64,000 nt of DNA from Bacillota bacterium (GCA_023411555.1 JAEYOQ010000025.1:1-64000); one strand, 5' to 3'. Shown: positions 44,177-54,105, numbered from the stretch's first letter. Notes: generated by a model not told the origin, from the letters alone. Made by a program: numbers and translations.

Positions 44177-44635
44177 GCCTTCCGCTTTGATAATCTTCTG
44201 CATAAATTCCGGGAATGCTTGACCTTGATACTGGGTTCCCTTGGTTCTGTCATAGATAATACCCTTGTCAAAATCTATTTCAACCTGATCACCGGCTTCT
44301 ATCTCCTTAGCTGCTTGCGGGCATTCGATGATCGGAAGACCGATATTGATTGCATTGCGGTAGAAGATTCTAGCAAAGGTCTCAGCGATAACGCAGCTGA
44401 TACCGGCAGCCTTAATTGCAATCGGTGCATGCTCTCTTGAAGAGCCACAGCCAAAATTTTTATCTGCTACTATAATATCTCCTTGTTTTACACGATTAAT
44501 AAAATCTTCATCGATATCTATCATACATTTTGCTGCAAGCTCCTTTGGGTCCGAGGAATTCAGATAACGAGCAGGAATGATTACGTCGGTATCGACATTA
44601 TCGCCATATTTGTGAACGGTTCCAAAAGCCTTCAT
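44141..44635 (-). CDS. leuD: 3-isopropylmalate dehydratase small subunit
   Basis: A 164-residue swivel subunit of isopropylmalate isomerase, second step of leucine synthesis. It has GDNVDTDVIIPARYL, GCGSSREHAPIAIKAAGISCVIAETFARIFYRNAINIGLP with the substrate-binding residues. ATG 44633-44635, seven bases after GGAGG; an extension of 13 codons upstream is not supported. Last gene of leuB-leuC-leuD; its tail has been tandemly duplicated downstream. Confidence 0.96.
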   Translation of the reverse strand: MKAFGTVHKYGDNVDTDVIIPARYLNSSDPKELAAKCMIDIDEDFINRVKQGDIIVADKNFGCGSSREHAPIAIKAAGISCVIAETFARIFYRNAINIGLPIIECPQAAKEIEAGDQVEIDFDKGIIYDRTKGTQYQGQAFPEFMQKIIKAEGLINYINENQKA

Positions 44636-44676
44636 ATAGTTACCTCCATCTGCCCCATCAAAAGGCACAATCATTA

Positions 44677-45942
44677 TTATAATCCAAGCTCACCAGGTCC
44701 TGAGAGCTTACCGGTCACCGCGCTAGCTGCAGCCACTGCAGGGCTAGCCAGATAAACCTCAGATTTTACATGGCCCATGCGTCCTACGAAATTGCGGTTT
44801 GTAGTTGCTACTGCACGCTCTCCTTCTGCCAAGATTCCCATATGCCCACCAAGACAAGGGCCACAGGTTGGTGTGCTGACTACTGCTCCTGCTTTAATGA
44901 AGGTTGCCAGTAAGCCCTCCTCCATCGCCTGAAGATAAATCGCCTGAGTGGCAGGGAATATGATTACACGCATGCCCTTGGCAACCTTTCTTCCCTCTAA
45001 TATCTTAGCGGCAATTCGTAAATCGTCAATACGTCCATTGGTACAGGATCCAATAACCACCTGATCAATCTTAATCTCTCCCACCTCATCGATGGTACGG
45101 GTATTCTCCGGCAAGTGGGGAAATGCTACAGTGGGATGAAGCCCCGATAGGTCAATCTCATATACCTCGTCATATTCCGCATCTGCATCGGCTTCATAAA
45201 TCTTATACTCTCTGACAGAATGATCCTTCATATACTGAATGGCAAGCTCATCTACTGGAAAGATACCATTCTTCGCACCGGCTTCTATAGCCATATTTGC
45301 CATGGCAAATCGATCGTCCATGGTAAGATTCTTAATTCCATCTCCTACGAATTCCATAGACCGGTAAAGTGCTCCGTCTACTCCAATCATGCCGATGATA
45401 TGTAGTATAACATCCTTACCACTGACCCACTTAGCAGGCTTTCCGGTCAGAACAAACTTAATTGCAGAGGGAACCTTAAACCATGCCTTACCGGTAGCCA
45501 TTCCTGCCGCCATATCCGTACTGCCCACACCAGTGGAAAATGCCCCCAGTGCTCCATAGGTACAAGTATGTGAGTCGGCTCCGATGACTACATCACCAGC
45601 AACGACAAGACCTTTTTCCGGGAGTAGTGCATGCTCGATGCCCATCTCACCAATCTCAAAGTAATTCGTTATCTCCTGCGACATAGCAAAATCGCGCATG
45701 CATTTGCAATGCTGTGCTGACTTGATATCCTTATTCGGTGTAAAATGATCCGGAACCAATGCAATCTTATTCTTATCAAATACCTTCTTTATGGACATCT
45801 TCTCCATCTCATGGATAGCCACAGGAGCTGTAACATCATTTCCCAACACTAAATCCAGATCTGCCTCTATCAGTTGACCTGCAGATACCTGAGCAAGCCC
45901 TGCATGAGCCGCTAATATCTTCTGAGTCATTGTCATACCCAT
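44677..45942 (-). CDS. leuC: 3-isopropylmalate dehydratase large subunit
   Basis: A 421-residue aconitase-family catalytic subunit. The 4Fe-4S ligands are Cys in IGSCTNGRIDDL (about 302) and CGPCLGGHMGIL (about 361 and 364); DSHTCTYGALGAFSTGVGSTDMA carries substrate contacts. It is the short, bacterial/archaeal-type LeuC paired with a separate LeuD. ATG nine bases after AAGGAG. 13 bases after leuB. Confidence 0.96.
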   Translation of the reverse strand: MGMTMTQKILAAHAGLAQVSAGQLIEADLDLVLGNDVTAPVAIHEMEKMSIKKVFDKNKIALVPDHFTPNKDIKSAQHCKCMRDFAMSQEITNYFEIGEMGIEHALLPEKGLVVAGDVVIGADSHTCTYGALGAFSTGVGSTDMAAGMATGKAWFKVPSAIKFVLTGKPAKWVSGKDVILHIIGMIGVDGALYRSMEFVGDGIKNLTMDDRFAMANMAIEAGAKNGIFPVDELAIQYMKDHSVREYKIYEADADAEYDEVYEIDLSGLHPTVAFPHLPENTRTIDEVGEIKIDQVVIGSCTNGRIDDLRIAAKILEGRKVAKGMRVIIFPATQAIYLQAMEEGLLATFIKAGAVVSTPTCGPCLGGHMGILAEGERAVATTNRNFVGRMGHVKSEVYLASPAVAAASAVTGKLSGPGELGL

Positions 45943-45955
45943 AATATCATTCTCC

Positions 45956-47044
45956 TTAATTATATATTTCAGCTATTATCCGATCTCCCATTTCTTTGGT
46001 TCCTACTAACTCCATACCCTCTGACATGATATCGATTGTTCGATACCCCTTCTTTAATACTGCTTTCACAGCAGCCTCAATACTATCTGCTTCCTCTGTA
46101 AGATCGAAGGAATAACGGAGCATCATGGCAGCGGAGAGAATGGTTGCAATAGGGTTCGCCTTATTCTGTCCTGCAATATCCGGTGCAGAACCATGGCTGG
46201 GTTCATATAGCCCCAGCTTCGTTTCTCCAAGGCTTGCCGATGGCAACATTCCTATTGACCCAGTTATCATACTCGCTTCATCCGAGAGTATATCACCAAA
46301 CATATTCTCCGTCAGTATAACGTCAAACTGCCTTGGATCCTTCACAAGCTGCATTGCGCAATTATCTACCAGCATATCGGTTAGCTCAATCTCAGGGTAA
46401 TCCTTCGCTACCTCCTTGGTTACCTGTCTCCAGAGTCTTGAGGAATCAAGTACATTAGCCTTATCCACACTGCAGACCTTTTTATTTCGCTTCATGGCAA
46501 TCTCAAAGGCCCACTTGGCTATTCTTTTGATCTCGTTCTCATCGTATACAAGGGTATCGGTCGCCTTTCGTACTCCGTTCTCCTCAGTAGTGTGCCGATC
46601 TCCAAAATAAAGTCCACCGGTCAATTCTCTCATTACTACAAAGTCAAAGCCATCACCGATTATCTCATCCTTCAGAGGGCAGGCACCCTTTAGCTCTTCA
46701 TATAGCATGGCCGGGCGGATATTGGCAAACAGCTTCAAGCCTTTGCGGATGGCGAGAAGTCCTGCCTCCGGTCTAAGATGAGGCGGGAGGCTATACCAGT
46801 TGGACTGACCTACGTTCCCACCAACTGCTCCAAGAAGTACACTATCACTGTTTCTCGCTATCTCAAGTGCTTCCTCCGTCAATGGTACTCCGGTGGCATC
46901 GATGGATACACCACCCATCAGAACCTCAGTATATTGAAAGGAGTGACCGAAGCATGTTCCAACCCGATCGAGTACCCTCTTCGCCTCTGTAATAATCTCC
47001 GGTCCAATTCCATCGCCTGGAATAACTGCAATGTTGTAATTCAT
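45956..47044 (-). CDS. leuB: 3-isopropylmalate dehydrogenase
   Basis: A 362-residue NAD-dependent decarboxylating dehydrogenase, third step of leucine synthesis. It starts IAVIPGDGIGPEI and has RELTGGLYFG, the metal site MLVDNCAMQLVKDPRQFDVILTENMFGDILSDEASMI, and LYEPSHGSAPDIAGQNKANP. ATG after GGAGGAAAGAAAGAG. First gene of leuBCD; leuA is not in the window. A LysR regulator is divergent upstream. Confidence 0.97.
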   Translation of the reverse strand: MNYNIAVIPGDGIGPEIITEAKRVLDRVGTCFGHSFQYTEVLMGGVSIDATGVPLTEEALEIARNSDSVLLGAVGGNVGQSNWYSLPPHLRPEAGLLAIRKGLKLFANIRPAMLYEELKGACPLKDEIIGDGFDFVVMRELTGGLYFGDRHTTEENGVRKATDTLVYDENEIKRIAKWAFEIAMKRNKKVCSVDKANVLDSSRLWRQVTKEVAKDYPEIELTDMLVDNCAMQLVKDPRQFDVILTENMFGDILSDEASMITGSIGMLPSASLGETKLGLYEPSHGSAPDIAGQNKANPIATILSAAMMLRYSFDLTEEADSIEAAVKAVLKKGYRTIDIMSEGMELVGTKEMGDRIIAEIYN

Positions 47045-47107
47045 CTCTTTCTTTCCTCCGTCCTGTTAATAATAATGACGCAAGTATATTCCATTAAGTA
47101 TTCTATA

Positions 47108-47222
47108 TCCTGTGTCAAAAACGCTAAAGCTCTTTTCCTGATGAGGCAGAACGCTATCGCAAGCGAGCTTGCATATCGTTCTGCCGCATCAGGAAAGCAC
47201 CTTCGGTGCTTTTGACACAGGA
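47108..47222. repeat. 115-base palindromic element between leuB and lysR
   Basis: Outer arms TCCTGTGTCAAAA (47108-47120) and TTTTGACACAGGA (47210-47222). Inner arms TTTCCTGATG-GGCAGAACG and CGTTCTGCCGCATCAGGAAA meet around GCAAGCGAGCTTGC. A side hairpin AGCACC-TTC-GGTGCT lies in the right arm. A MITE- or REP-like element in the 335-base gap. Confidence 0.7.
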
Positions 47223-47333
47223 GACATAGTATTAATATAATACAGAAGAATTGCATCGCTCGCATCTTACATTTCTATTGTCATTCTATCATAATGTCTG
47301 GTATAATTATAATACATATTATTGATATCAGTT

Positions 47334-47348
47334 ATAACAATGTGTTAT
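47334..47348. promoter_or_regulatory. LysR-type operator candidate
   Basis: ATAACA-ATG-TGTTAT, a perfect dyad in the shared leuB/lysR control region, 32 bases before the regulator's ATG. Position and size fit a LysR-family autoregulatory site. Confidence 0.5.
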
Positions 47349-47379
47349 ATAATAATCAATGTTGATAGGAGCCTTTGCA

Positions 47380-48297
47380 ATGGAGCAAAATTTATCCTTA
47401 TACTATATTTTTAACCATGTGGCAGAAGCCGGTAATATCTCTAAGGCTGCTAAGCAGTTATTTATCAGTCAGCCGGCAGTCAGTAAATCGATTCAAAGCT
47501 TAGAGGATAATCTCGGATTGAGCTTGTTTATACGTAGCTCTCGTGGTGTAAAGTTAACCGATGAAGGTAGGCTACTTTATGAATATACCAAGAGTGCCTT
47601 TGACACACTAAAAAGCGGTGAGGACAACTTAAGACATGTGCATGACCTAGGAATTGGTCACCTTCGTATCGGAGCCAGCACTACCTTATGTAAATATCTG
47701 CTCCTGCCTTATCTGAATGGCTTTGTGAAAGAAAATCCCCATATAAAGATTACCATCGACAATCAATCCTCATCCCATACCATGAGGCTTCTAGAGAATA
47801 ACGCACTGGATCTCGGTCTGATAACCAAGCCGGAAAGCGATAATTTCTATTTCTATTCTCTTGGCCCGATTGAGGATGTTTTTGTGGCCACGAAAGCTTA
47901 TCTGGATAATCTAATGCTGCGAGAGAACAAGGGCGATATCTTCTCCAATGCAACGATTATGCTGATGGATAAGGAAAATGTATCACGAAAACACATTGAT
48001 GATTATTTTAGGTCAAATACCATAAATCCTGAGCATATTCTAGAGATCAGCAATATGGATCTCCTAATTGAATTTGCAAAAACAAGTCTGGGAGTTGCCT
48101 GCGTTATAAAAGAATTCGTACTTAAGGAGCTAGAGGAGGGCACACTGATTCAGATTCCTTTAAAAACACCTGTTAATAAAAGAGAGGTAGGCTTTTCTTA
48201 TCTCAAAAATGCCTACCTCTCTGAACCAATGCAAAAATTTATGAATTATATCTCCGGTGGTGCCTCGTCAGCATCGTCTTCCTCCGTAGTAACCTGA
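47380..48297 (+). CDS. LysR-family transcriptional regulator
   Basis: A 305-residue regulator. The winged helix-turn-helix is in residues 6-65 (HVAEAGNISKAAKQLFISQPAVSKSIQSLEDNLG), with an effector domain of the type 2 periplasmic-binding fold from about 90. ATG 47380, eight bases after AGGAG. Divergent from leuBCD with a dyad between, so it may control leucine genes, though sulfur or other LysR roles are possible. Its last 17 codons overlap the convergent SH3 lipoprotein gene by 52 bases; the Ser-rich end GGASSASSSSVVT probably results from this. Confidence 0.93.
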   Translation: MEQNLSLYYIFNHVAEAGNISKAAKQLFISQPAVSKSIQSLEDNLGLSLFIRSSRGVKLTDEGRLLYEYTKSAFDTLKSGEDNLRHVHDLGIGHLRIGASTTLCKYLLLPYLNGFVKENPHIKITIDNQSSSHTMRLLENNALDLGLITKPESDNFYFYSLGPIEDVFVATKAYLDNLMLRENKGDIFSNATIMLMDKENVSRKHIDDYFRSNTINPEHILEISNMDLLIEFAKTSLGVACVIKEFVLKELEEGTLIQIPLKTPVNKREVGFSYLKNAYLSEPMQKFMNYISGGASSASSSSVVT

Positions 48298-48773
48298 GCT
48301 GGTTTATTCGTCGGCGTAGGTTTATTCGTAGGAGCCGGTGTCGGTGGTTTAATATAATCCGGACGCTCCTTTACTAAGAAATCTGCGCTGACATAACGAA
48401 CCTCACCACCCTGTGCAAAGCTAGCCCATCCATCTACAATATCAATAACCTCTATTTTCTCCGTATGAACGAGAAAACCAACGATGTCCCCCTCTCTGGA
48501 AGGCGTTGCTCTTACGTTCAATATAGCATCATACTTATCCAGCTTCACATACATGGTAGTTGTCTGTCCCACATGAAGAGACTTAGGGGTCGGTGTAGCT
48601 TCTTCAGAGGTCTCAGAACTATCCTCCGATGGCTCCTCTGCCTCTACATCCCCAATACTATCATTAGACTCAGGGGCAGGTGTCGGGATAAAGCTTGCAA
48701 ATTCTCCCTTATCTGAACAACCTGTCATTGTTAACAAGGTAATTATAATAACTAATAATAAGCTCTTTTTCAT
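48246..48773 (-). CDS. SH3-domain lipoprotein
   Basis: A 175-residue surface lipoprotein. It has a signal peptide MKKSLLLVIIITLLTMTGC with a lipobox LTMTGC (lipidated Cys about residue 19). An acidic, Pro/Thr/Ser-rich linker (about 25-65) is followed by one bacterial SH3 domain (70-135, LNVRATPSREGDIVGFL). The tail has PTNKPTPTNKP repeats. SH3b domains bind cell-wall peptides, so it probably sits in the wall outside the membrane. ATG 48771-48773. Its end overlaps the LysR gene antisense. Confidence 0.88.
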   Translation of the reverse strand: MKKSLLLVIIITLLTMTGCSDKGEFASFIPTPAPESNDSIGDVEAEEPSEDSSETSEEATPTPKSLHVGQTTTMYVKLDKYDAILNVRATPSREGDIVGFLVHTEKIEVIDIVDGWASFAQGGEVRYVSADFLVKERPDYIKPPTPAPTNKPTPTNKPAQVTTEEDDADEAPPEI

Positions 48774-48859
48774 ATACCACACTCCAAATCAAATCAAATA
48801 AATTCCCTTACTATCATAGCACATTTGTCCTATTTTACAATGATATTTTGCAAAATATT

Positions 48860-49930
48860 CTAGTTTTTCTTCTCTTTGATCTCCTTTGTGTATGCCTTAA
48901 AGGCATTCGGAATACTGTAAAAATCGATCAACTCAGTTACATCCGCCCAAATAATCGCATTCTCCTTTGAATACTCCTGTGGATGCTCCTTTAGATGGAC
49001 GTGATATCCAGACATGTCCCATTCTACATGGGAGAATATATGCTTGGCATCACTTAACGGATTGATCTCTTCCGGAACAATTCTTAAATCTGCCAGTACT
49101 GACATGAGCTCTTCTTTACTAAGCTTAGTCTCAATTCCCGGAAGCTCCCAAAGACCTGCCAATAATCCCTTGTTCATTCTTTTTCTGATTGCATAACGGT
49201 TCTGATATTCTAGTAACAGTATCGTCCTTTGTTCTCTCCGCCTTTCCTTCTTCCCTGGCTTTACGGGTAGCTGCATCACAGTATCTTCATGAAACGCCTT
49301 ACACAGATGCATCACAGGGCACTTGTCACAAAGGGGCTTACCATTGGGAAGGCAAACCGTGGCTCCCAGCTCCATCAGAGCTTGGTTAAAATCACCCGGC
49401 CGATCCTCGGGCATAATCGCTTTGATATCCCCCCATAGCTCCTTCTTCACTGTCGTCTTTGTTATGTCATCAAAGCTTCCGGCAATTCGTTTCATCACCC
49501 GAAGGACATTCCCATCCACCGCAGGAACCGGCTTTCCGTAAGCAATAGAAGCTATTGCACCTGCCGTATATTCCCCAATTCCGGGTAAAGTCAAAAGCGT
49601 CTCATAACTATCCGGTAGCTGTTCGTCATATTGATCCATAATAAGGATTGCTGCCTTCTGCATATTGCGAACCCGGCTATAGTAGCCAAGCCCCTCCCAA
49701 AGCTTTAAGAGCTTCTCCTCGGAGGCTTCCGCAAGAGCCTTAATATCCGGTAATTCCTTAATGAACCGATCAAAGTAAGACTTCACTGCCTCCACTCTGG
49801 TCTGTTGAAGCATAATCTCTGATACCCAGACATAATAGGGCTTCGGATTCTCTCTCCATGCTAAAATTCTAGCATTATAATCAAACCAGTGCAACAGGTG
49901 GGGGACAACCTCTATATAATCATATTTCAT
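48860..49930 (-). CDS. mutY: A/G-specific adenine glycosylase MutY
   Basis: A 356-residue DNA repair enzyme removing adenine opposite 8-oxoguanine. Helix-hairpin-helix LPGIGEYTAGAIASIAYGKPVPAVDGNVLRV (catalytic Asp in VDGNV), MLQQTRVEAV near residue 40, and 4Fe-4S ligands CLPNGKPLCDKCPVMHLC. The C-terminal NUDIX-like domain (about 230-350) reads 8-oxoG. ATG 49928-49930 after GAGGAG; further in-frame ATGs upstream at 49943-49945 and beyond are less likely. Monocistronic. Confidence 0.96.
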   Translation of the reverse strand: MKYDYIEVVPHLLHWFDYNARILAWRENPKPYYVWVSEIMLQQTRVEAVKSYFDRFIKELPDIKALAEASEEKLLKLWEGLGYYSRVRNMQKAAILIMDQYDEQLPDSYETLLTLPGIGEYTAGAIASIAYGKPVPAVDGNVLRVMKRIAGSFDDITKTTVKKELWGDIKAIMPEDRPGDFNQALMELGATVCLPNGKPLCDKCPVMHLCKAFHEDTVMQLPVKPGKKERRREQRTILLLEYQNRYAIRKRMNKGLLAGLWELPGIETKLSKEELMSVLADLRIVPEEINPLSDAKHIFSHVEWDMSGYHVHLKEHPQEYSKENAIIWADVTELIDFYSIPNAFKAYTKEIKEKKN

Positions 49931-50097
49931 GTGATTTCTCCTCATATAAGCAAATGTAAATATTAGATATGTGAATTTCATAATGCAGGGTATAAAGTCC
50001 TACTAATAACTTAACGATGGCATCATGACATCCTTTTATTGTATCTTATTTATTAGATGGTAGCAACAGTCTATTTTATCCCACCAAGCATAAATAA

Positions 50098-50132
50098 GCC
50101 GGTAACTGCTTCCATTCGCAACAGTTACCGGC
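50098..50132 (-). terminator. Terminator of the ABC exporter operon
   Basis: GCCGGTAACTG (50098-50108) pairs with CAGTTACCGGC (50122-50132), followed on the minus strand by TTATTTATGC. No gene is visible in 49931-50281. Confidence 0.7.
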
Positions 50133-50281
50133 CAATGTATTATATTTCTTCCTTAGTACAAGTTTACACTCTGGAGACACAAGCACAAAACTTAATAAAG
50201 CACACTAGCATCCATTCTGCATCTTCGATTCAGAATAATACACGGAAGTATCAAGGAACGAGCACCATTGTGCGACAGCCC

Positions 50282-52081
50282 CTAGGCTTCCAGTTCCTTC
50301 TCTAGGAATTTGTACTGGGACAGATATAATTCGCTGTAATATCCCTTCTTCGCAAGGAGCTCCTCATGGGTTCCCATCTCCTGAATTGATCCTCCGTCCA
50401 CATAAATGATACAGGTGGAATTCTTAATCGTAGACAAACGATGTGCTATGATGAAGGAGGTACGATTTGCCAGTAGCCTGCTTAAGCCCTCCTGCAGTAA
50501 TATCTCTGTCTCGGTATCGATACTGGAGGTTGCTTCGTCCAGAATTAATATCTTGGGATCCGCCAGCAAGGCTCTCGCAAAGCTAATCAGCTGTCTTTGA
50601 CCTACAGAGAGTCGGGTTCCACGCTCATTTACCTGAGTATCATATCCATTCTCTAGGTTTACAATGAAGTCATGGGCATGTACCGTCTTGGCCGCTTCAA
50701 TAACCTGCTCGTCGGTTGCCTCCATGTTACCATAGCGAATGTTATCCATGATTGTTCCGGAGAAGATGAAGCTGTCCTGTAGCATAATACCCATCTGTTT
50801 ACGCAAAGACTTGATTGTCACCTTGCTAATGTCCGTTCCGTCAATTGTAATCAGTCCGGAGTCCAAATTATAGAAACGACTGATCAGGTTGATGATTGTA
50901 GTCTTTCCAGCACCGGTGGGCCCTACAATCGCAAAGGAATCCCCGGCATTTGCCTTAAAACTAATTCCATTCAATATCTTTACCCCATCCTCATAGCTAA
51001 AGGTTACATCCTTGAATTCGACCTCACCTTTGATGGACGGCATCGGATAAGCACCTGGAAGGTCCTTTACGAGAACCGGCTCATCGATGGTCTCAAAGAT
51101 TCTCTCCAGGTAGGATACTGCATTCAAGATGGAGTTATAGAAGCTGGCCAAGGTATTCACCGGCGCCCAGAATCTGCCAACATAGCTTGTCATGGCTATT
51201 AGGGCACCAACTGTTATTCCTTTCACTCCCTTATCCATCCAAGCGATTCCTAACACATAGACAGCCACATTCGTCCAGGTTGAAATATTTTGGATGGCCG
51301 GCCATAGGATAAAATTCAGCCTAACAGCCTGCATATAGGTACTTCGGTAATCATTGCTTAAGGTATTAAATATCTTGATGTTCTCCTGCTCCCTCGTGAA
51401 GCTCTGGGTAACACGAATACCGTTAATACTCTCCGCGATATAAGCATTGAGATTCGAGGATTTATTACTTGTTTGCTGCCATGCTACCCTCTGCTTCTTC
51501 TTGATGACGAAGATTATAGCCATCAACAGAGGGAGTCCGCATAAGCAAAGCAGAGTAAGCCGTACATTGATATAGAGCATACAACCTACAATAAAAAATA
51601 AGCTGAAGAGATCAGTGATGGTATTCACGATACCATTGGATAGGAGATCACTTAAGCTATTCACATAGTTAACGACTCTTACCTGAATCTTTCCATGGGG
51701 CTTATCGTCATAATAGGAGAAGGGAAGCTCCTGCAGATGTCCAAATATATCACTACGTATTGTATGGATGATATTTTGCCCAAGCCTTGAGGTTATGGTT
51801 ATCTTTGCTCGGATAATAGCTGAGGTAATGAAGTAGATGACCAGTAGGATTAAACTGACAACAACAATTCCTGTGATATTCTTCTCAGGGATATAATCAT
51901 CCATGATTTTCATCAAAAAAATAGGGGTCAACATACCAAGTGCCGAGGATACGGTCATCAAGAATATGGTAATAAGCATGTCTCTGCGGTATGGTCTTAT
52001 ATAGGTTGCCAGACGCTTCAAATGGGAAAAGTTAAATTCGGTTTGCAACGTCTCATCAATATCATATTTATTTCTAGCCAA
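50282..52081 (-). CDS. ABC exporter half-transporter (second of a heterodimer)
   Basis: A 599-residue exporter subunit with six transmembrane helices (about 35-330) and an ATPase domain. The ATPase has GPTGAGKTTIINL (Walker A), ILILDEATSSIDTE (Walker B with catalytic Glu), and an altered signature LSVGQRQLISFARA (Gly replaced by Val). Its start is a TTG at 52081 overlapping the upstream gene by eight bases, with GGGGGAAGTAAGG before it. Together with the partner it fits the BmrCD/TM287-288 type of multidrug exporter. Substrate unknown. Confidence 0.93.
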   Translation of the reverse strand: MARNKYDIDETLQTEFNFSHLKRLATYIRPYRRDMLITIFLMTVSSALGMLTPIFLMKIMDDYIPEKNITGIVVVSLILLVIYFITSAIIRAKITITSRLGQNIIHTIRSDIFGHLQELPFSYYDDKPHGKIQVRVVNYVNSLSDLLSNGIVNTITDLFSLFFIVGCMLYINVRLTLLCLCGLPLLMAIIFVIKKKQRVAWQQTSNKSSNLNAYIAESINGIRVTQSFTREQENIKIFNTLSNDYRSTYMQAVRLNFILWPAIQNISTWTNVAVYVLGIAWMDKGVKGITVGALIAMTSYVGRFWAPVNTLASFYNSILNAVSYLERIFETIDEPVLVKDLPGAYPMPSIKGEVEFKDVTFSYEDGVKILNGISFKANAGDSFAIVGPTGAGKTTIINLISRFYNLDSGLITIDGTDISKVTIKSLRKQMGIMLQDSFIFSGTIMDNIRYGNMEATDEQVIEAAKTVHAHDFIVNLENGYDTQVNERGTRLSVGQRQLISFARALLADPKILILDEATSSIDTETEILLQEGLSRLLANRTSFIIAHRLSTIKNSTCIIYVDGGSIQEMGTHEELLAKKGYYSELYLSQYKFLEKELEA

Positions 52082-53861
52082 CCTTACTTCCCCCTTTCAA
52101 TCTTTCATTCTTACGATAGGAGCCTTTGCCCTGAATGGCATCAAAATCTCCATACTGATGATGGAACACAGTATAGTAATAGCCCCTTTGCTGTATGAGC
52201 TCATCATGCGTCCCCGATTCGATGATTCGCCCATCATCCAACACCAGAATCTGATCCGCATCCTTAATAGAGGAAATACGGTGGGCGATAATGAACACAT
52301 TGTGATTCTTATGTAATGTGCCAAGTTCATTCTGTATCTGGGATTCAGTCTCCATATCTACTGCTGAGGTTGTATCATCCAGAATAATAATCGAAGGATT
52401 CTTAAGCAGTGCTCTTGCAAGAGAGATTCTCTGCTTCTGTCCTCCGGAAAGACCCACTCCCCTCTCTCCTACGATCGTATCGTAGCCCTCCGGCATCTGC
52501 AGGATAAAGTTATGGGCGTTCGCAACCTTCGCCACCGCTTCTACCTCTTCAAAGCTGCAATCCGGCCTGCCGTAAGCGATATTACCCTCGATGGTATCAG
52601 AGAAAAGAAACACATCCTGCATGGCCATACCGATATTATCACGAAGAGAATAAAGATCCATATCCTTCAAGTTTATTCCGTCAATCTTGATCTCCCCCTC
52701 TGTCACATCGTAGAATCGGCATAGGAGGTTCATGAGCGTGGATTTACCAGAACCCGTCGCACCGATGATACCTACGGTCTGCCCCGGCTTAACATGAAAG
52801 CTGATATCCCGAAGGATCACTTCATCATCAGCAAGATAGCTTACATGATTGAATATGATATCGCCGCGGAAACGTTCTTTAGACACCGCATGCTCTGGCT
52901 CTCGAATGGTTGGTTCAACCATAACCGTATTATAGACTTTCTCAACGGAGGTAATAAACCTCTGATAGTCATTGGCCAGCCAGCCCGCTTGACGAAGCGG
53001 CATATTTAGCATCCACAGATAACCGCTTACAGTAACTAGCTTACCCATCGATAAGTAGCCCTTTACTACCATAATACCGCCAACCAGGTATAGTATAATG
53101 GATAGGACATTGGCTAGAAATTCGAATATAGGTACATATTTCTTCCAAATATCAGCGGCCACTAATTCTGCTTCCCGGTAGCCATCATTCTCTTTATTAA
53201 ACTTCTGGGTCTCATAATCTTCCTTTGCAAACGCCTTCACCACACGGTTACCACTGACATTTTCCTGAACAAAGGTGTTCAAACTGGAAAAACGCTGACG
53301 GATATTATGAAAAGCCGGTTTCACTGCTTTTAACTGCTTTATGGTTGTCACAGCTGTTAGAGGAAGGACCGCAATCATACATACCGCCATTCGCCAGTCC
53401 ACGATAAAGATCATAATCAGGGCTATGATAAACAGAAGCGCATTTTCATAGACATTATAGATAACAAAAGACACAAAATGGCGGATAGCTTCCATATCAC
53501 CGGTCTGTCTGGACATCAGATCTCCCGTACGATTCTTATTATAGAAGCTAAAGTCCTGTGCTAGTAAGTTCCGGTAGACGTAATCACGCATCGTATACAG
53601 AGTACCCTGTGAGGATTTCTCAAAAATAATCAGGAACCAGTATTTTAATACCGCTCGTAGTAGGTTGGTCACAATCATAATAACCATCATAAGCGGCAGT
53701 GTTTTACGGTTTCCCCCTTTGATAATATCGTCCACAATGATACCTGAGATATGTGGATTAACAATTGCCAACATACAGGTAACTGTCACCAATATCAATG
53801 CAAACACAAGTTTTGCTCGGTATCTTTTCAAAAAAGATAAGAACCACTGCATTGCTGTCAT
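52074..53861 (-). CDS. ABC exporter half-transporter (first of a heterodimer)
   Basis: A 595-residue exporter subunit: six helices, GATGSGKSTLMNL (Walker A), canonical LSGGQKQRISLARA, and Walker B IIILDDTTSAVDME, where Asp stands in place of the catalytic Glu. That is the mark of the degenerate-site subunit of heterodimeric exporters. Start at ATG 53861, nine bases after AGGAGG; an in-frame ATG six codons earlier overlaps that site. First of two genes whose ends overlap. Confidence 0.93.
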   Translation of the reverse strand: MTAMQWFLSFLKRYRAKLVFALILVTVTCMLAIVNPHISGIIVDDIIKGGNRKTLPLMMVIMIVTNLLRAVLKYWFLIIFEKSSQGTLYTMRDYVYRNLLAQDFSFYNKNRTGDLMSRQTGDMEAIRHFVSFVIYNVYENALLFIIALIMIFIVDWRMAVCMIAVLPLTAVTTIKQLKAVKPAFHNIRQRFSSLNTFVQENVSGNRVVKAFAKEDYETQKFNKENDGYREAELVAADIWKKYVPIFEFLANVLSIILYLVGGIMVVKGYLSMGKLVTVSGYLWMLNMPLRQAGWLANDYQRFITSVEKVYNTVMVEPTIREPEHAVSKERFRGDIIFNHVSYLADDEVILRDISFHVKPGQTVGIIGATGSGKSTLMNLLCRFYDVTEGEIKIDGINLKDMDLYSLRDNIGMAMQDVFLFSDTIEGNIAYGRPDCSFEEVEAVAKVANAHNFILQMPEGYDTIVGERGVGLSGGQKQRISLARALLKNPSIIILDDTTSAVDMETESQIQNELGTLHKNHNVFIIAHRISSIKDADQILVLDDGRIIESGTHDELIQQRGYYYTVFHHQYGDFDAIQGKGSYRKNERLKGGSKVG

Positions 53862-54105
53862 AAGTACTTTCCTCCTCATAGTAGTTCAATTTTCAGGCCT
53901 CTATCTCACTAAAATCCGATTATACCCTATTTCAGGGCAAAAAAAATAGCATTCATAATGTGCTGCAATTTGTTTAATCGGTATTGTATTTCTTCTTGAT
54001 AAAGTGATACAATGATTAATAAGATAACGATACTATAATTCTTTGATAAGGTAAAATCAATAGGTCTTTTTGTCAAAAAATATTTTATTTTAGTCATCTG
54101 TTCCT

